Positions 32,661 through 44,653 of a stretch of 64,000 bases of DNA are shown here, piece by piece. Both the position numbers and the translations under genes were made by a program. Origin of the DNA: Pyronema omphalodes (lineage: Eukaryota; Ascomycota; Pezizomycetes; Pezizales; Pyronemataceae). The notes under the pieces were generated by a model that saw only the letters and a program-made list of their open reading frames with translations, was not told the DNA's origin and did no database searches. Positions within the stretch are counted from its first letter, which is position 1, and every line of letters starts with the position of its first letter. The stretch lies in assembly GCA_024516155.1 (NCBI GenBank), contig JAJJXM010000063.1, forward strand, positions 124,001 through 188,000, read 5' to 3'.

Positions 32661-34900
32661 AATAGCTTGGGGTACTAGCATCCTGATTTGCGGCATTTGA
32701 GCGGTGTCATGTCCATCGATCATTTGAAAATCAAGTAATCCTGTGATAACCGTTGTTTGGCAGACAACAGTATGCTCATGGAATATAAGGCAATATATCA
32801 GGGTTGGCGATGTTCAAGCAGGTCTGTGGGTATAAAGTGAGACAAATATGCACAACGAAGAGAAGCTCCAGGGTGGGAATAGAAGGGGTATTTATACCTT
32901 CGAGACCAGCACGGCGAGGGTCAAATACTTCACCGTTGCTTGAGGACTCGTCATGATGATATCACGGGTTGCGTGTCATCCATCAATCTTACGCAATCTC
33001 TTATACCTCATCCATCGGACAATAAAATCAAAAGGCAGGTTCCACACTGTGTACGTCCGCTCCTGCCGGGATATATCATTCCAGTTACCCGTTTACTCTG
33101 GATTTGTTGATCCTTTACAGCTGCCGCACGCGTCATCACCGCGAGTATTGATGGTTGAACTTGGTCACGCAACTCATTGCTCCTAGCTCCTTCAAGCAGT
33201 TCGTTATGTTTTTCAGGGCTGTGTACGCAAACGCACTAACCTGCTCTCACAAGCAATGCTGTCACGACAAACGCCATCTATCGTCTCACAATCGGGCAAA
33301 TTCAATATCATCTGAACCTCATTTCGATCCGCGCCATCCCGCGAATTCGTAATGCATCATGATCTCGTTCACGTCACATCCTACGAAAGCAGAACCATTT
33401 TCGAAAGATGTGTCGTCAACCCCTCGGGCTGTCCCGCCGATACACTCTAGAATTTTGACTGTACGCGTACCCAGCGGTCCTGCGTCTATGTGCCTCGTGC
33501 AATTCTACCCGTGGGCAGCAAGAAATCTCCATCGGCAAACTTACCTTTCTCCTGCTCTCGTCGTCTAAATATTCGCGCGAGACGAGGTACAATCAGGATT
33601 ATATTTGTGCAGAACAGAATTGTGATAGCAGCTACATACTCCTTGGCGGTAGACCATAGTGGAGAACATGCAACCCCATTGACCTTCTAAGCGGAATCAA
33701 CCGCTGAGCCGTTGGTGGAATGACGCGGTTGAGGATGGTGTAGTGGGGGATCGTTATGACCCGGCCGTTGACGCTTCCGATCGAGCAGAGTATCGAATTA
33801 TTCGCTTCGCCGGTTTCTGTCGTTTCGGGAGGAATCGTGCGCTAGAATATTTTCAGGGACCTACGGATCGTGATGTCGTTTTCTGTTTTCCGTTCGGGAA
33901 CTGTAGTTGTTCGACAATGGTTGTGCAGCAGGGCAACGAGCCTCAACATCCGCGCTTGGTGACCTTGGCATTTTGGCTGCCAATATAACCGCGCGTATTA
34001 GGCGAACGAAGTCATCGGGAGCTCACTTACCGACACCCTGCGAATGCATTGCATATGAACAAGACTTCATTTATCGACATTTCGATTTGCATTGTCGCAA
34101 AATTTTCCAGACATCCCCGACGACGTTAACCAGCGTGCTGCTTAATTTTCAGTCGATAATGAGCAATAACAGCAATTCTCACAATTCCTTACTTCTATAG
34201 ACCTTCGTATTTCTTTCCAATTATCATCCTCCTTCTGCGTGACGAATAACTGAACTGATTTGTTCCTGACCCATCTGTGTACAAAAAGGTTATTAATAAT
34301 TCTAGTGACGTATAATACCATCATAAGGCAGAGTTTCATTGGAAACAAAATTTTCATGCCAAATCCATTGGCTCTGTCCGACTCCTTCCACACACCTCGT
34401 TTCTCCTCTTTGCACTCTTCCACACTTGGAAGCTCGCCACTGGATTACGTAACAGCGGCCATTCTGACATGCTAGCGGTGGCAAGAGCGTTCGAAGAAAG
34501 CGTCCTTGTGCGTGGTCATTCAGTCTGTACATTACGTCATCAGTATCGTACTAGGGCTAGCCGGATGGTTCAATCACATACTTGACCTCATAAAACGATC
34601 AGAAACTTCCGTCCCGGACAGCACGGTACATGAATAGGATTTACGGCCTGTTTCTTTCTTTATTTTTGACGCGACGGAACAGCCAGGTAGCAGCCTCTGT
34701 GTGAAGCTCTGGACATCACGATTTCCCCGCTCGTTAATCGGGACCTTGGTTCATGAAATGTCCTCAGAATTTCATAATTCATGCGTGAGAACGATTTACT
34801 ATTTTTTTTTGAAAAAAAGGGGGGGGTGGAATTACCATTCTAAAACGACAAGACATTTTCAAACAATCGACAACTAACGCACAAAAAAACAAGAAACAAA
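32661..34900. other. Gene-free AT-rich stretch
   Basis: Short ORFs only, none with recognisable domains, plausible splice signals or coding-like composition on either strand. A poly-A/G run sits at 34809-34827. Likely intergenic sequence or very old repeat relics. Confidence 0.5.
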
Positions 34901-34915
34901 AATTAAGAAAACAAC

Positions 34916-35330
34916 CAGCACATCATATCCATCAACCCAATTCCGTGCCCTTTTCGCGCAGAACAACCTCCAAATAACATAAACCAATCACACAGAATAA
35001 ACTCAGGAAGCGTGCCGCCCATCATCTCCTCCGACCCAATGCCATGACCTGTCCCCACACAGCAACCTCCACCCAATTTAACACCGTAAGACAAAAAGGA
35101 AACTAAAAAGATAACTCGCACATCATCACCTTCGACACAATGCCCAAATCCTTGCCGCGCTGAATAACCGCCACATCCTGCAAAACCCATAACATAATAT
35201 ACTTTCATAAAGCCACCCGCAGATTATTTCCTTGAGCCCGACGCCTTTCCATGAAGATCCAACCTCTATCCAGTCATAACGATCCCCGATGACTGCAATT
35301 CCATTCCGTAGTTGCTGCATACATTTTCTG
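34916..35330 (-). repeat. Decayed ~100-bp tandem array with a ~33-residue coding-like register
   Basis: Four imperfect units start near 34921, 35020, 35121 and 35222 (spacings 99, 101, 101 bp). Shared blocks are CATCAT, CGAC(A/C)CAATGCC and CGCGC-GAA-AACC. On the minus strand, 34903-35208 is open for 101 codons and reads as repeats with the core GGCxARxGHGIGxxEMM (for example GGCSARKGHGIGLMDMM and GGCCVGTGHGIGSEEMM). The fourth, upstream unit is in another frame. It could be a dead repeat-protein gene or a satellite that happens to be open. Family unknown. Confidence 0.6.
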
Positions 35331-35677
35331 TCGCACCGTACCCTGCGCCTCGTAAAGTATGCAGGCCTGTCAGATATCCATCCCATTATATTCTGCCTTC
35401 CTTTCCATCCATAAACAATCGAAATAGTTTGAAGTATTCGAAAAGCATGTGTTAATGCTGCACGTCTTCCCCTCGCTCACTCTTCGCCTTATCGTTAGGC
35501 TTTCCTTGCTTCCGTTACTGTGTTTGTGCCTTATGACTTCATTCATATCCTCTAGTCCGCCGTTAATCTCGATCAAATAAACGTTTGTATATACTCTTCC
35601 CGCTGCTTAACAATTGATAACTTTGTAGTTGGTACTTAACATTGGTACGTCGTCTTAGTGTCGTCTTCTAAGTGACT

Positions 35678-36445
35678 CTAACAATATCGTGTCCCGGTCC
35701 AACGGGCATCGCTGTTGCCATATAAATATCCGTTGCCATTGCTCTCGTTATTCTTATCATCCCACCGGCTGCCGGCCGACTCCTTCATTTTTGCTTCTTG
35801 ATGCGGGCAAACGATAGGACGACACGCATAACATCTGATAGGTTCCTGATTCTGCGCGCTTCTACAGCCAGAAATCTCCGTGTTTTGAATCCCGATGAGA
35901 AAGTTATGTTGAATCTCATCCAACCTTCGGTTCTCCTTTTGTAAAACCTCAATTTGCTTTTTGAAGTTCATTTCCGTATCCTCCCATCCCCTCTTTTCTT
36001 TCTTGAGCCCGTCGAGGTCAGCCAAAAGATTACGTCTGGCTATCTTCCAGTCCTGTTGCTCGTTTTGCATCTCTTCAATCTTGTCCAACAGGTGACGCTC
36101 ATTCACCTTCCACTCCCGTTTCGCCATCTTTAGAACCTCAACCTCTCTCTCCAACTCCTCAATCTGTGAGGAATTGTATGCGTTGTCAGCTTCCAAATCT
36201 CTCTGGGCACGGTTGCTAATCTCGGCTTTTGATTCATAGCGTGCAACTAGAGCATTAAGACGGTTGATCTCGGCCTTTAGGGAGATGTTTGAGGCGGCAT
36301 ATTTCTTTTCGTACTCGGCTTTGATCGATTGGCGGAGATTGCGGCAATCAGTGCATCCACATTTTTCGGGTGTAGCAGACGGGTAGGCATGCGTGCGGAG
36401 AATGTCGGGGGTGGCATAGTGTTCGCCGCGAGTGACGTAGGCCAT
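35678..36445 (-). CDS. Coiled-coil protein with terminal Cys clusters, unknown function
   Basis: A single-exon ORF of 255 residues (MAYVTRGEHYATPDIL...). Residues about 28-40 hold CGCTDC; residues about 42-185 are a continuous Glu/Lys/Arg/Leu-rich region with heptad spacing (LEADNAYN, LEREVEVLKMAKREW, LLADLDGLKKEKRGW), so a long coiled coil is predicted. Residues about 203-213 hold a second Cys/His cluster, CYACRPIVCPH. The tail is Asn/Gly-rich. No signal peptide or membrane segment is seen. The repeated R/K-x-W spacing within the coil suggests internal duplication of about 28 residues. It stands alone in AT-rich sequence. I recognise no family; the length and composition support a real gene. 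Confidence 0.75.
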   Translation of the reverse strand: MAYVTRGEHYATPDILRTHAYPSATPEKCGCTDCRNLRQSIKAEYEKKYAASNISLKAEINRLNALVARYESKAEISNRAQRDLEADNAYNSSQIEELEREVEVLKMAKREWKVNERHLLDKIEEMQNEQQDWKIARRNLLADLDGLKKEKRGWEDTEMNFKKQIEVLQKENRRLDEIQHNFLIGIQNTEISGCRSAQNQEPIRCYACRPIVCPHQEAKMKESAGSRWDDKNNESNGNGYLYGNSDARWTGTRYC

Positions 36446-36585
36446 TTCTTTGATTATGGAAGAACACGGTGGTGGGTTGTGGTTACCGGAGTGTGAATGT
36501 GGTTGCGGCGTCTAAGCTGCGGGGTCTCGACACAACGTGATATCGATGCGCTGTGAGGAACTGTGTTTGGGTAACCGAGTGCTGC

Positions 36586-36600
36586 TTATATATAGGCAGT
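36586..36600 (-). promoter_or_regulatory. Putative TATA box of the coiled-coil gene
   Basis: The minus strand reads CTATATATAAGCAG about 145 bp upstream of the ATG at 36445. It is the only strong TATA-like match near this gene, and its position suits a leader of roughly 100 bases. Confidence 0.5.
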
Positions 36601-38570
36601 GTACTAAGAGTCTTGAAATAGCCGCTAGAAATAGATATATCGTGCGTTCGATGTGTTTATAGTTGCTGTGATCTTTGATGATTCGAAGTGCTTGCTTTGG
36701 TCTTTCCCGGTGTTCTGGTGTTGTTGGTATTTAAGGAGACGTTTCAGAACTCCGTTTGGGGCGGCACCTTTTATCATAAAACCTTCCTGTAGATATCCAT
36801 CAAAGCCTTGTCAGGCTTCGTGTTAAAGTTTTCCGCGATCACAGCATCTCACCTCAATGTGTATCTACCCGTCGGATAGCATGCTTCGGCACAGTCGACA
36901 GCCACAACATGCCAGAACACGTTTACTGGTGAGGTGACAATATACAGAGAATATAGTGTGAGATCATCCTACGTGTCTATTTTTGCTGGTAGGCCTATAT
37001 TTTACGACATTTCTCACTGGTCATACAAAGGTTTGTACGACTGCCTCGGCACTGCGATGGGGTAGGAATCCGTTGATGTGTGAATGAACAAAGGGCATCT
37101 CGACTCCGCCTCCTGAACAAACCACTGCAATGGAGCCTATAAGCAATTATACTCAGCGATCTTTTCCACTAGCTGACACGGTTCCTCCAGTTCAGCCACG
37201 GGAAATCACAGTACTAGGGGCCCAGAATATTGCGCCATATCCGGATGATTGTATGCCTTGGGCGCAAACAAATGAGTTGTAGGAACATCTGTATCCCGAC
37301 ATGCTCTACCAGTGTATATACTGATGTACTGTGAGATGATATAGCCACTGTGAATACGGTAGTCTGCGCTGAATGTGCTTTATACCCAACATGGTGAGTT
37401 AACCGTGGTCTCACCATTTACTATCCTCTTATATTCGCGATCTTCCTAATACTACCGTGCGAAAATACGTCATTCATATACGTTGAATCTGGAATACCAA
37501 GAATATTCCTCATCGAAGGAGATGGTAAACGTAGCCTCCGGGAAACCGTACGTGCTGCAGAACACCACCCGCCTTATGACGGATAGACATTTTTAGACCC
37601 TTCGGAAGCCTGGTATCGTACCAAACGTCCCAGACGATGTGTTTGTTGATTTGTTCTATGGTGTTTCAGGCTCCGCCTGGATCATCCCGATGAACACAGA
37701 GATAGTCAGGCCGTGTTGTCGATTTCACTAATCACCTTCACAATAGTAGAGATATCATTCCGTCTGTCTAGGTGAGATTGAATCGATGATCGTCCAACTG
37801 ACGCCATCTGGACTGCAGAGGGAAACTGTTCGCGTAGATAAGAGGATTCCTGCAAAAAACTAGGTGTCGAATACCCGTCATACATTATCACTTGTCCACT
37901 CTTTTTGATTTGACGGTTTGACGCGGTTTTAGGGAAAGCTAGTATTATGCCAATCACAGCAGAAGAGATTTTTCCACCAATGGAGGTGGATATCTTCGAA
38001 GCTACGTGTACCTTGTGCAGCTTGAGTGTAGGTGAATATGAGTATTTCGACGGAGCAAAGCTCTCCTGAGTCTCGGCGTAGATGAAATTGAATGAGAATT
38101 ATAGTCCTTTCAGTCTTCGACTGGCCAATGATCTATTACTGAGATGCATAGAAAAAGCATTTGACTCCCACTTCATGGCGTTTGTCCATTGCTAACCGAC
38201 TGTATTTCATCGACAGCAAACGAACCCACTCGGTAATCTCTCGTTTGCCCCGCAGATCCCTGATGAGCTCCCAAACTTAAATTAAGCTTAAAATGCCTGA
38301 TTACGATAAGTAAAGCATTCCCCCGTGTTATTCCCTTTATTCCATTTATCATCGTTTGTCGAAGTAGCCGTGTTGAGCCATTTTCATTTTTTTCGTCCCA
38401 CGCTGTTCAGTTCTGCGAAGTCATGCTGATATCTAAGACAGGCTTTCTTACGGCGAGTCGTACACCTGATAGCTGAAGGTTCGTATGAGGTTTTCTGGTT
38501 CTTTCTTGTTCTAATAACGATAAAGCATTGGTATATACCGCAATATTTGGCCATGATAACTTACCGATAT
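36601..38570. other. Gene-free stretch
   Basis: No supported gene. The longest suggestive piece is a minus-strand ORF of 83 codons at 37706-37957, which has no recognisable domain and no conserved neighbour. No repeats or structured RNA genes were identified. Confidence 0.45.
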
Positions 38571-38574
38571 AGTC

Positions 38575-38625
38575 CTGCATGGGCCTTTTAGGCCTCGGTC
38601 AGCGAATAATCCAATACATACATAA
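38575..38625 (+). repeat. Relic of a LINE-like 3' tail
   Basis: CTGCATGGGCCTTTTAGGCC resembles the CCGCATAGGCCTTAAAGGCC hairpin that ends LINE A and the tails at 23.6 and 32.6 kb, and is followed by AATCCAATACATACATA. The GTGTATGAT box is not recognisable, so this is an older or different subfamily. Confidence 0.45.
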
Positions 38626-38814
38626 CCTACCGATGGATACGATGGCGAGGATCAAAATCGTTGAACCAGTCCGAGAAGTGCAGCAATCACCCTCTCACAG
38701 TCATCCAGTCTGACTAACTATTGCATCGTCACCCAAGGATTGAACAATTTTGTCATCAGTACCGACGTTTCCGAATCACTAGGCCTCAGTACAGAGTTCG
38801 GCATGGTCTGTCCA

Positions 38815-39810
38815 AGACGGCAGGCCTTATGTGACCACTCTGGTTGTCCGGTCCCGTCCGGAACTCGGACGGACGGTCGCTATGTGGTCCGGTCCCGCCT
38901 GCAAAACCAGAAAGACCGGACGGGACGGCAAGTGACGGCAGGACCGTTGGTTTGTAAGTGAGCCGTTTTACAGGTGGCGGTTCGGTGCAAGCTTGCCAGA
39001 CATTATGGGCCGCAGCAGGAACGTTTTCAGCACTGTAGGAGGTGGATCGTTAATGCTGCACTCAGCCGCAGGTGCTCGACTGCCTATGGTAGCTTGATAT
39101 TAGCCATGTTCCTTTGCAAAATACAGTTCTGCTATAAATATTTCCTTTATCTTTCACATCCCATCTGCTACCTACGAACATTTTCAACTTCCTCCATTGC
39201 CGCTGTGAGTTGAACATCAACAGACATCACTCGATTAACAACAGAGCAAAAATATCATGACGTCCTTATCGTCGTCTTCTATGCCTGTTCCAACTAGGAT
39301 CATAACACCTTGCCTGTCCTCTCAAGAGTCGTTTTCATTGGGGAATGATATATTCGAGAAGGTACAATCTCCCCGGCTTGTCAACACTTGATAGTGATCT
39401 CCTCACACCAACTTTGGACGGGCACGGTGTAAAGGCTAGCAATACACATGACAGACATATTTCTGAAATATTGGCGGGTAAGCAGATGGCTCGCAATAGC
39501 CATATCGGGCTGCCAGCTAACCGCCGCGAAGTTCTGATCGGGGGTAAGCCAAGATGGCGTTGCAGTGGATGCAAGTCAACATTCGATAGTTCTAGGATGG
39601 TACTTTTCATGCGAGAAAGCCAAAATAGCTGGCTTTAACCTGTGCAATGCATCAGGATTTTCTCAGCAAAAAGCTATAGGCCTGAGTAAAAAACGGTGTC
39701 TTGCGAGTGAACACTTGTGATCTCAGTAATGGTCACCGGCGGTCAGTCCGGTTCATGGTGCTTCAAGGACGGACCGCAAAGACCTTGAGGCCTTGCTCGG
39801 TCGTTATGTC
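38815..39810 (+). mobile_element. Possible hAT-type transposon remnant
   Basis: Clusters of CCGGTCCCGTCCGG and CCGGACGGGACGG motifs, on both strands, lie at 38838-38945. Weaker CGGTCAGTCCGG and GGACGGACCGC motifs follow at 39735-39780. Such GGTCCGG-type repeats commonly crowd the ends of fungal hAT elements. Between them sits a short Cys-containing ORF that could be the BED finger of a hAT transposase. Ends, terminal inverted repeats and 8-bp target duplications were not found, so this is a tentative call. Confidence 0.35.
39345..39638 (+). pseudogene. Possible BED-finger fragment
   Basis: An open stretch of 97 codons ends with GKPRWRCSGCKSTFDSSRM, where W-x-C-x-x-C in this setting resembles the start of a BED zinc finger. 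The expected His/Cys pair is not seen. An ATG at 39259 in another frame (MTSLSSSSMPVPTRI) could have been the original start, with a frameshift near 39345. No catalytic region follows, so at most a fragment remains. Confidence 0.3.
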
Positions 39811-42800
39811 AAAAAAACAAAGGGAAAAAAAGAAGAAAAAAAACGGCTGTTCTGATCTTACTACCGGGCGGGAACGTGCCGAACACTGTAGTAGAGAACC
39901 CCAAGATTCACAAGTCTGGCACCGATACCACGATGGATGTTTGTTCAAGTCTTCCCGCCTGTAGTCATATTTCTCTTGGTGGACAGCCCATCCGCTGACA
40001 GACAGATAAACTCATAGCCGTGCACTCTAGATGAATGCCCTGTGTTCTCTCTTTGAAGTTGGCAGGCAACGCCGATGATTCAGTAATATAGTTGGACTTG
40101 TAATGTTGGCGGGCACGCGAGGTTGATTAACTTGGCTATTCACGACTTCTTGGTAGAGGAGTCATTCGACAGAAAGGATTTCTTGATCGGATCCGATGCC
40201 CCTGGCGGCCGGCGGGTGTCTATCTACTCTCTTCTCCCCTTAGACTCATGTCAAATACTTATAACCTATTTATATTATGGAAGATTGCGGTACGAAGTAT
40301 GGTAAATGTATCCAGCAAGATATCTCAATATCACGAAAGACGTCCCGGGTTATAGGTTGCAGGTTTTAGATTTCAGGTCAAACGTCATACGTAAGTAAGC
40401 ACTCTTGATCCACTCTCCGAATACAGTACTACAGTTTACATCCGTATACAAAAGGCGGGGGCATTGCGGAGAGACCCAAATATGTGGATCTCTGCAGCGA
40501 TGAGCGCCTTACTGAGCCGCCTCTCACCTTTCTGGCGACCGCGAATGTGGGCCAGCTCTACGAGTGAGATGATATGGAGGAAGGAAACGGGATCTGCGGA
40601 ATGGGGGGTTTGGCTGTTGTCTTTCTTCTTGTTTCTATTCTTTCTCATTTCTCTTGCGATAGGTAGTTCCCTTTGGGGTTTTCGTGATTTTCTTTTACTG
40701 CTTGTTTTTGTCCTTTTTTCTCATTAGTCTTTACTTCTATGGTCTGGTGCAGGGAGAGGCCCAGGAATTCGAGATATCGATGGTCACGGGAATGTGGTGA
40801 CAGGGGGTGACAGGGGGAACGGATGCGTGGAAGATTCAGGGGGTTTTGTGGAAAGCTGCAGGTATTTCTTACGGTGGGAATTGGAGTTTATCCTTCTTTG
40901 CGGTCGATATGGTGCAGGAGACATGGAGGTGGCATTAGGTGACTTTGTTCAAGGAGACAGGATTTTTTGGGTTTCTCTTAGAGCCTTGCATAGATCTTTC
41001 AGGCCGCAGTCACGGCACCATTACAATCACATTGAATCAAATTTACATCCGTATACTCCCCATAAACTATATAAAAATACATCCATCCCCTTGGACTTTA
41101 AACTTACGATATGCTGAATCCAGTCCTGTCTTGTATTCCTGAAACCTACCAGATAACAGAATTATATATATGCATCGATCATCTCTTGATATCCATCGGC
41201 TGATCTCCCTATTTAATATCCGACGATCATTGTCTATCCTCCATCATCCTCAATCATACACAATTCATACACAGCACACGAAACTTCATCCCCCATACCC
41301 CATCCCCCAAGCATTCCGCATTATGCATACCATTCGCCATTCTTCATCCTATGACAACAAGTCTGCCAGATGATTATCTTCGCATATTCGTATCTGATTC
41401 ATCATACTCAGGCAGCTTTTACTTTACTTCCACCTTCTTTGCTAGTTTCAGATGCCGAGAATCTGTCGAGAATTTTAGTAAAAGGAGCTAGATTTTGGGA
41501 GGTTAAATGAGTCAAAGGTTTTGGTTTTGGTTCTGGTTCTGTGGATTGCGCGGCATGTGGCTCTGCGGCTCTGCGATGTTTGGTTAAGGCGGGGATCTAA
41601 TGGTGTGGAGAGGGAGGTATAACGGTATTTTTGGGTGCTGTGGAGATGTACTGCGGACTGCGGCGTTTGTTTTTTGTATTTGCGTAGTGAGTGTAGTCAG
41701 AGCAGGGTTATTGGTAGCTCTGTGCAGTGAAAGTTGATTTAAAGATGTTCCGAGTTCCGAGTTCCCGGTTTTGAGTTTCGTGAAGACCGCAAAGTCTGGA
41801 AGTTTGTGAAGTCTCAGGCTTTGCACAGTTTGACAGCATGCTAGGACAATGATCCAAGTCCATAATCTGTTATAAATAGTGGTGTTCTATAAACAACAGA
41901 TAAAACGAAGGAAGGGGCGAATAATACCCCCAGACTCCAGTTGAAGTTGTAGTGATAAATACTACAATGGTATGATGAGATTTCTGAATCTCTCAGCACA
42001 GCGGATTCCGAATTAAAGTTACGTATGCATTGAAAATCATTCCCAACATGACTGGTATGAGAAATCTGGCTATCGATTTCCGCCTGGGAGTCTCATGGTG
42101 TCTTGGAAGTGGATCAAAGACCTCTCATAACCCATCCCCGCAAGAAAAAAATCTGTATCCAACTACATAAATCCACATCCACCCCCCTTATGCCATGAAC
42201 ACCATCGAAAGCTCTTTACATAATATAGCAGCTCATATACAAATCTATCTTCGATGGCTGCAAACAACTAGAATATCCTTCCTGTCCGAGATTCTCCTGG
42301 CTGTAGGTACTGTACGTAGCTGATATTTCTCCGACGAAGAAGAAACTAAGCCATTGATTTCGATGGACCATAGATCCGTGAGAGTTCAGAGGACCCAAGA
42401 TGATAGCGAAAGATAGCAATAAATAATATTGAAATGGAGAGGTTGTTTGAATAGCTATAGTATACTTTGAATTGTAGCACAATATTACTTGGTTGTGTAA
42501 TCGTTATTTTATATCATTATCATCCTTGAGATATCGCATTTATTCGTTTTTTTTTTTTTCTGTTTTTTTTTTTTGTAAGTTTGTGAAATTTAGCGATTAA
42601 TACATCATATCATTATCTTCGGTCCGACGTCCGTAGATACTAAAGTCTATTATGCACCTCACCATATCCGCTAAGTAACTGTATTTTCTGAGACTTTTGA
42701 GATTAAATATGTAAAACATCGAATGCGAACTGTTGGAGATGTTGTCTCAGTTTTGATTTAAGATTAGATCAGATTAGGTTAGGGCTAGCTTGATGTCTTG

Positions 42801-44653
42801 ATGAATCGGGTTATGGCGCTATAACAAGGGCCAAAGTCTAGCTAACGCCGCTATCAAATCGCGCTGTTTTAGTGGCGGTAAAGGGTGAGCCAAACTAGTG
42901 GGCTGCGATGTTATCGTGATCAGCCTTTGGAAAGAGACGGAATGAGCATCGAGCTCATCCCAGTGGGATTTTTCGTCATCCGATTCCGAGCGCTGATGAG
43001 AATCATGGCTTTCATCTGGTCGGAGGGATTCTTATCGATGCATGAGGCGTGGAAAATTGGGTACCGAAACAAAACCTGATCCAGGTCTTTGGACATAAAG
43101 AATGTTAGACGAGACGATAGACGAGACTCACATGTACTGATGAGATTGATGGGATTGTTGGGGTTGGTTTCTTGTACCTGACGGACAGAACACGGAATGA
43201 ACCGAGGCTCGGACCAGAAGGTGGATGCCTATCCTGTCCACAAATACCCATGACAGCAACACCGGAGAATATACAACGTTTAATTACGTGATGGTAAAGG
43301 ATGTACAATACCCCTGTTTTCTGTTGTTTATGTGTCTTGAATAAGTGTGTGTGGAGAGGAGAACCCATCCTTCGCGGTAGTTTTTTTTTAAGTGTATATG
43401 TATTTGCTATGTATTCGTCTTCAATCTTCAAGATTTCCAGATTTCAAGATTTCCGCACCTGCCTTATGTACCCAAAGACATATGGTGCATATCTTGATCA
43501 TCATTTCACATTCCCCACATCCAATCATCTTCTCCCCCCGCTTTTCTCCGTACGTTTGGACACCACACAACAGTTCAAGCTTATTTTTAGCGCAACGATC
43601 TCTTAGCACTTGTCACTTGCAGTCTGCCGACCCCTCCAAGCTTCTATAAATATCCCATTCGGCGCATAACCAGCATCCCCTAAACCTAACGCAGTTAGAA
43701 CTATCTGTCGTGAGAGTATTTTTAGCATCTGCTTTTTTGCCCTGACCATATGGGACCATAGATAGAAACGAAGTGAGAAGTTCGAACTGCTCTTTTTGTG
43801 TCATATCATGTGTTGGGGGTGTGGTTAGCTAGGCGGCCAGACAGGGCAGAGATTTGGGCATGGCACCCTTCAGTAGGCAGTAGTTTAGATCATACTGCAC
43901 CATACAACTAACCTGTGGGGATTATCCTGATCCTTATCCTGCTCTTTTTGCAAAAATTACTCGTATACTCTTTCTTGTCTCTTGTCTCTTGTCTCTCTTT
44001 TTTTTTCTCATCGATTCGCATACTTGTCATAGTATCACCAAAAGTTACTTCCCATTCCCATTCCTTCCCCTAACGTCCCCCCCATTCCCTCCCCCCTGTT
44101 CTGAAGCTGTCAAGCATTCTCTCCTTTCTTCCTGTCCTTCTACTTACCTTACTTGCGCATATTCGTTTCCATTGCCATTTTCACAACAGGGCGATCGATT
44201 ACTATTTCGACAGCAGCCGTCATAACTTTTGTTTACTTGTTTACCTTGACTTGTTTACTGCACAGACACAGCTACTAAGCCCCGAACGCGACGAGCGAAG
44301 GTCAACAAAACCATAAACACTTCCTGAGGCATAGGTACCTGTCTACCGACCACCATATCAACTATCACCCCAGTGGTGTCGAGGACCGACCGGTCGATCC
44401 TTTTTTTCGGTCGCTTGTTACCTAGATCATCGGAGCGAACCGTGGAAGCGTGTATGGCACTACCGGCGCGCACGGATTAGAATTGTTTATCGCCTCGCCT
44501 CGCGCATTGGGAGAAACAGATTGAGATTGTTTATCTAAACGTCGACAGCCGTAACAAGAACAGACCTCCAGAAGGCGCAATCTAACTATCAATCTATCTT
44601 CAGTAATCAATCTATCTTCAGCAGCCAGCAATTCAGTAATCAAAAACCGCAAA
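39811..44653. other. Long gene-poor stretch, including the leader of the next gene
   Basis: Only short ORFs occur, none with recognisable domains. T-tracts lie at 42545-42575. At 43975-44110 there is a strongly pyrimidine-rich block (repeats of CTTGTCT, then T-runs and C-rich sequence), of the kind often found just upstream of fungal transcription starts, so the promoter and 5' leader of the 44654 gene probably start there. An ORF at 40464-40727 looks partly hydrophobic but lacks supporting signals. Confidence 0.45.

Noticed and set aside
33743..34200. Two short plus-strand ORFs in the AT-rich region
   Set aside because: They have no recognisable domain, biased composition or splice support; likely chance.
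40464..40727. Plus-strand ORF with hydrophobic end as a small membrane protein
   Set aside because: The hydrophobic part is a T-rich intron-like tract (GTAGTT...CAG), and no continuation or domain is recognisable.
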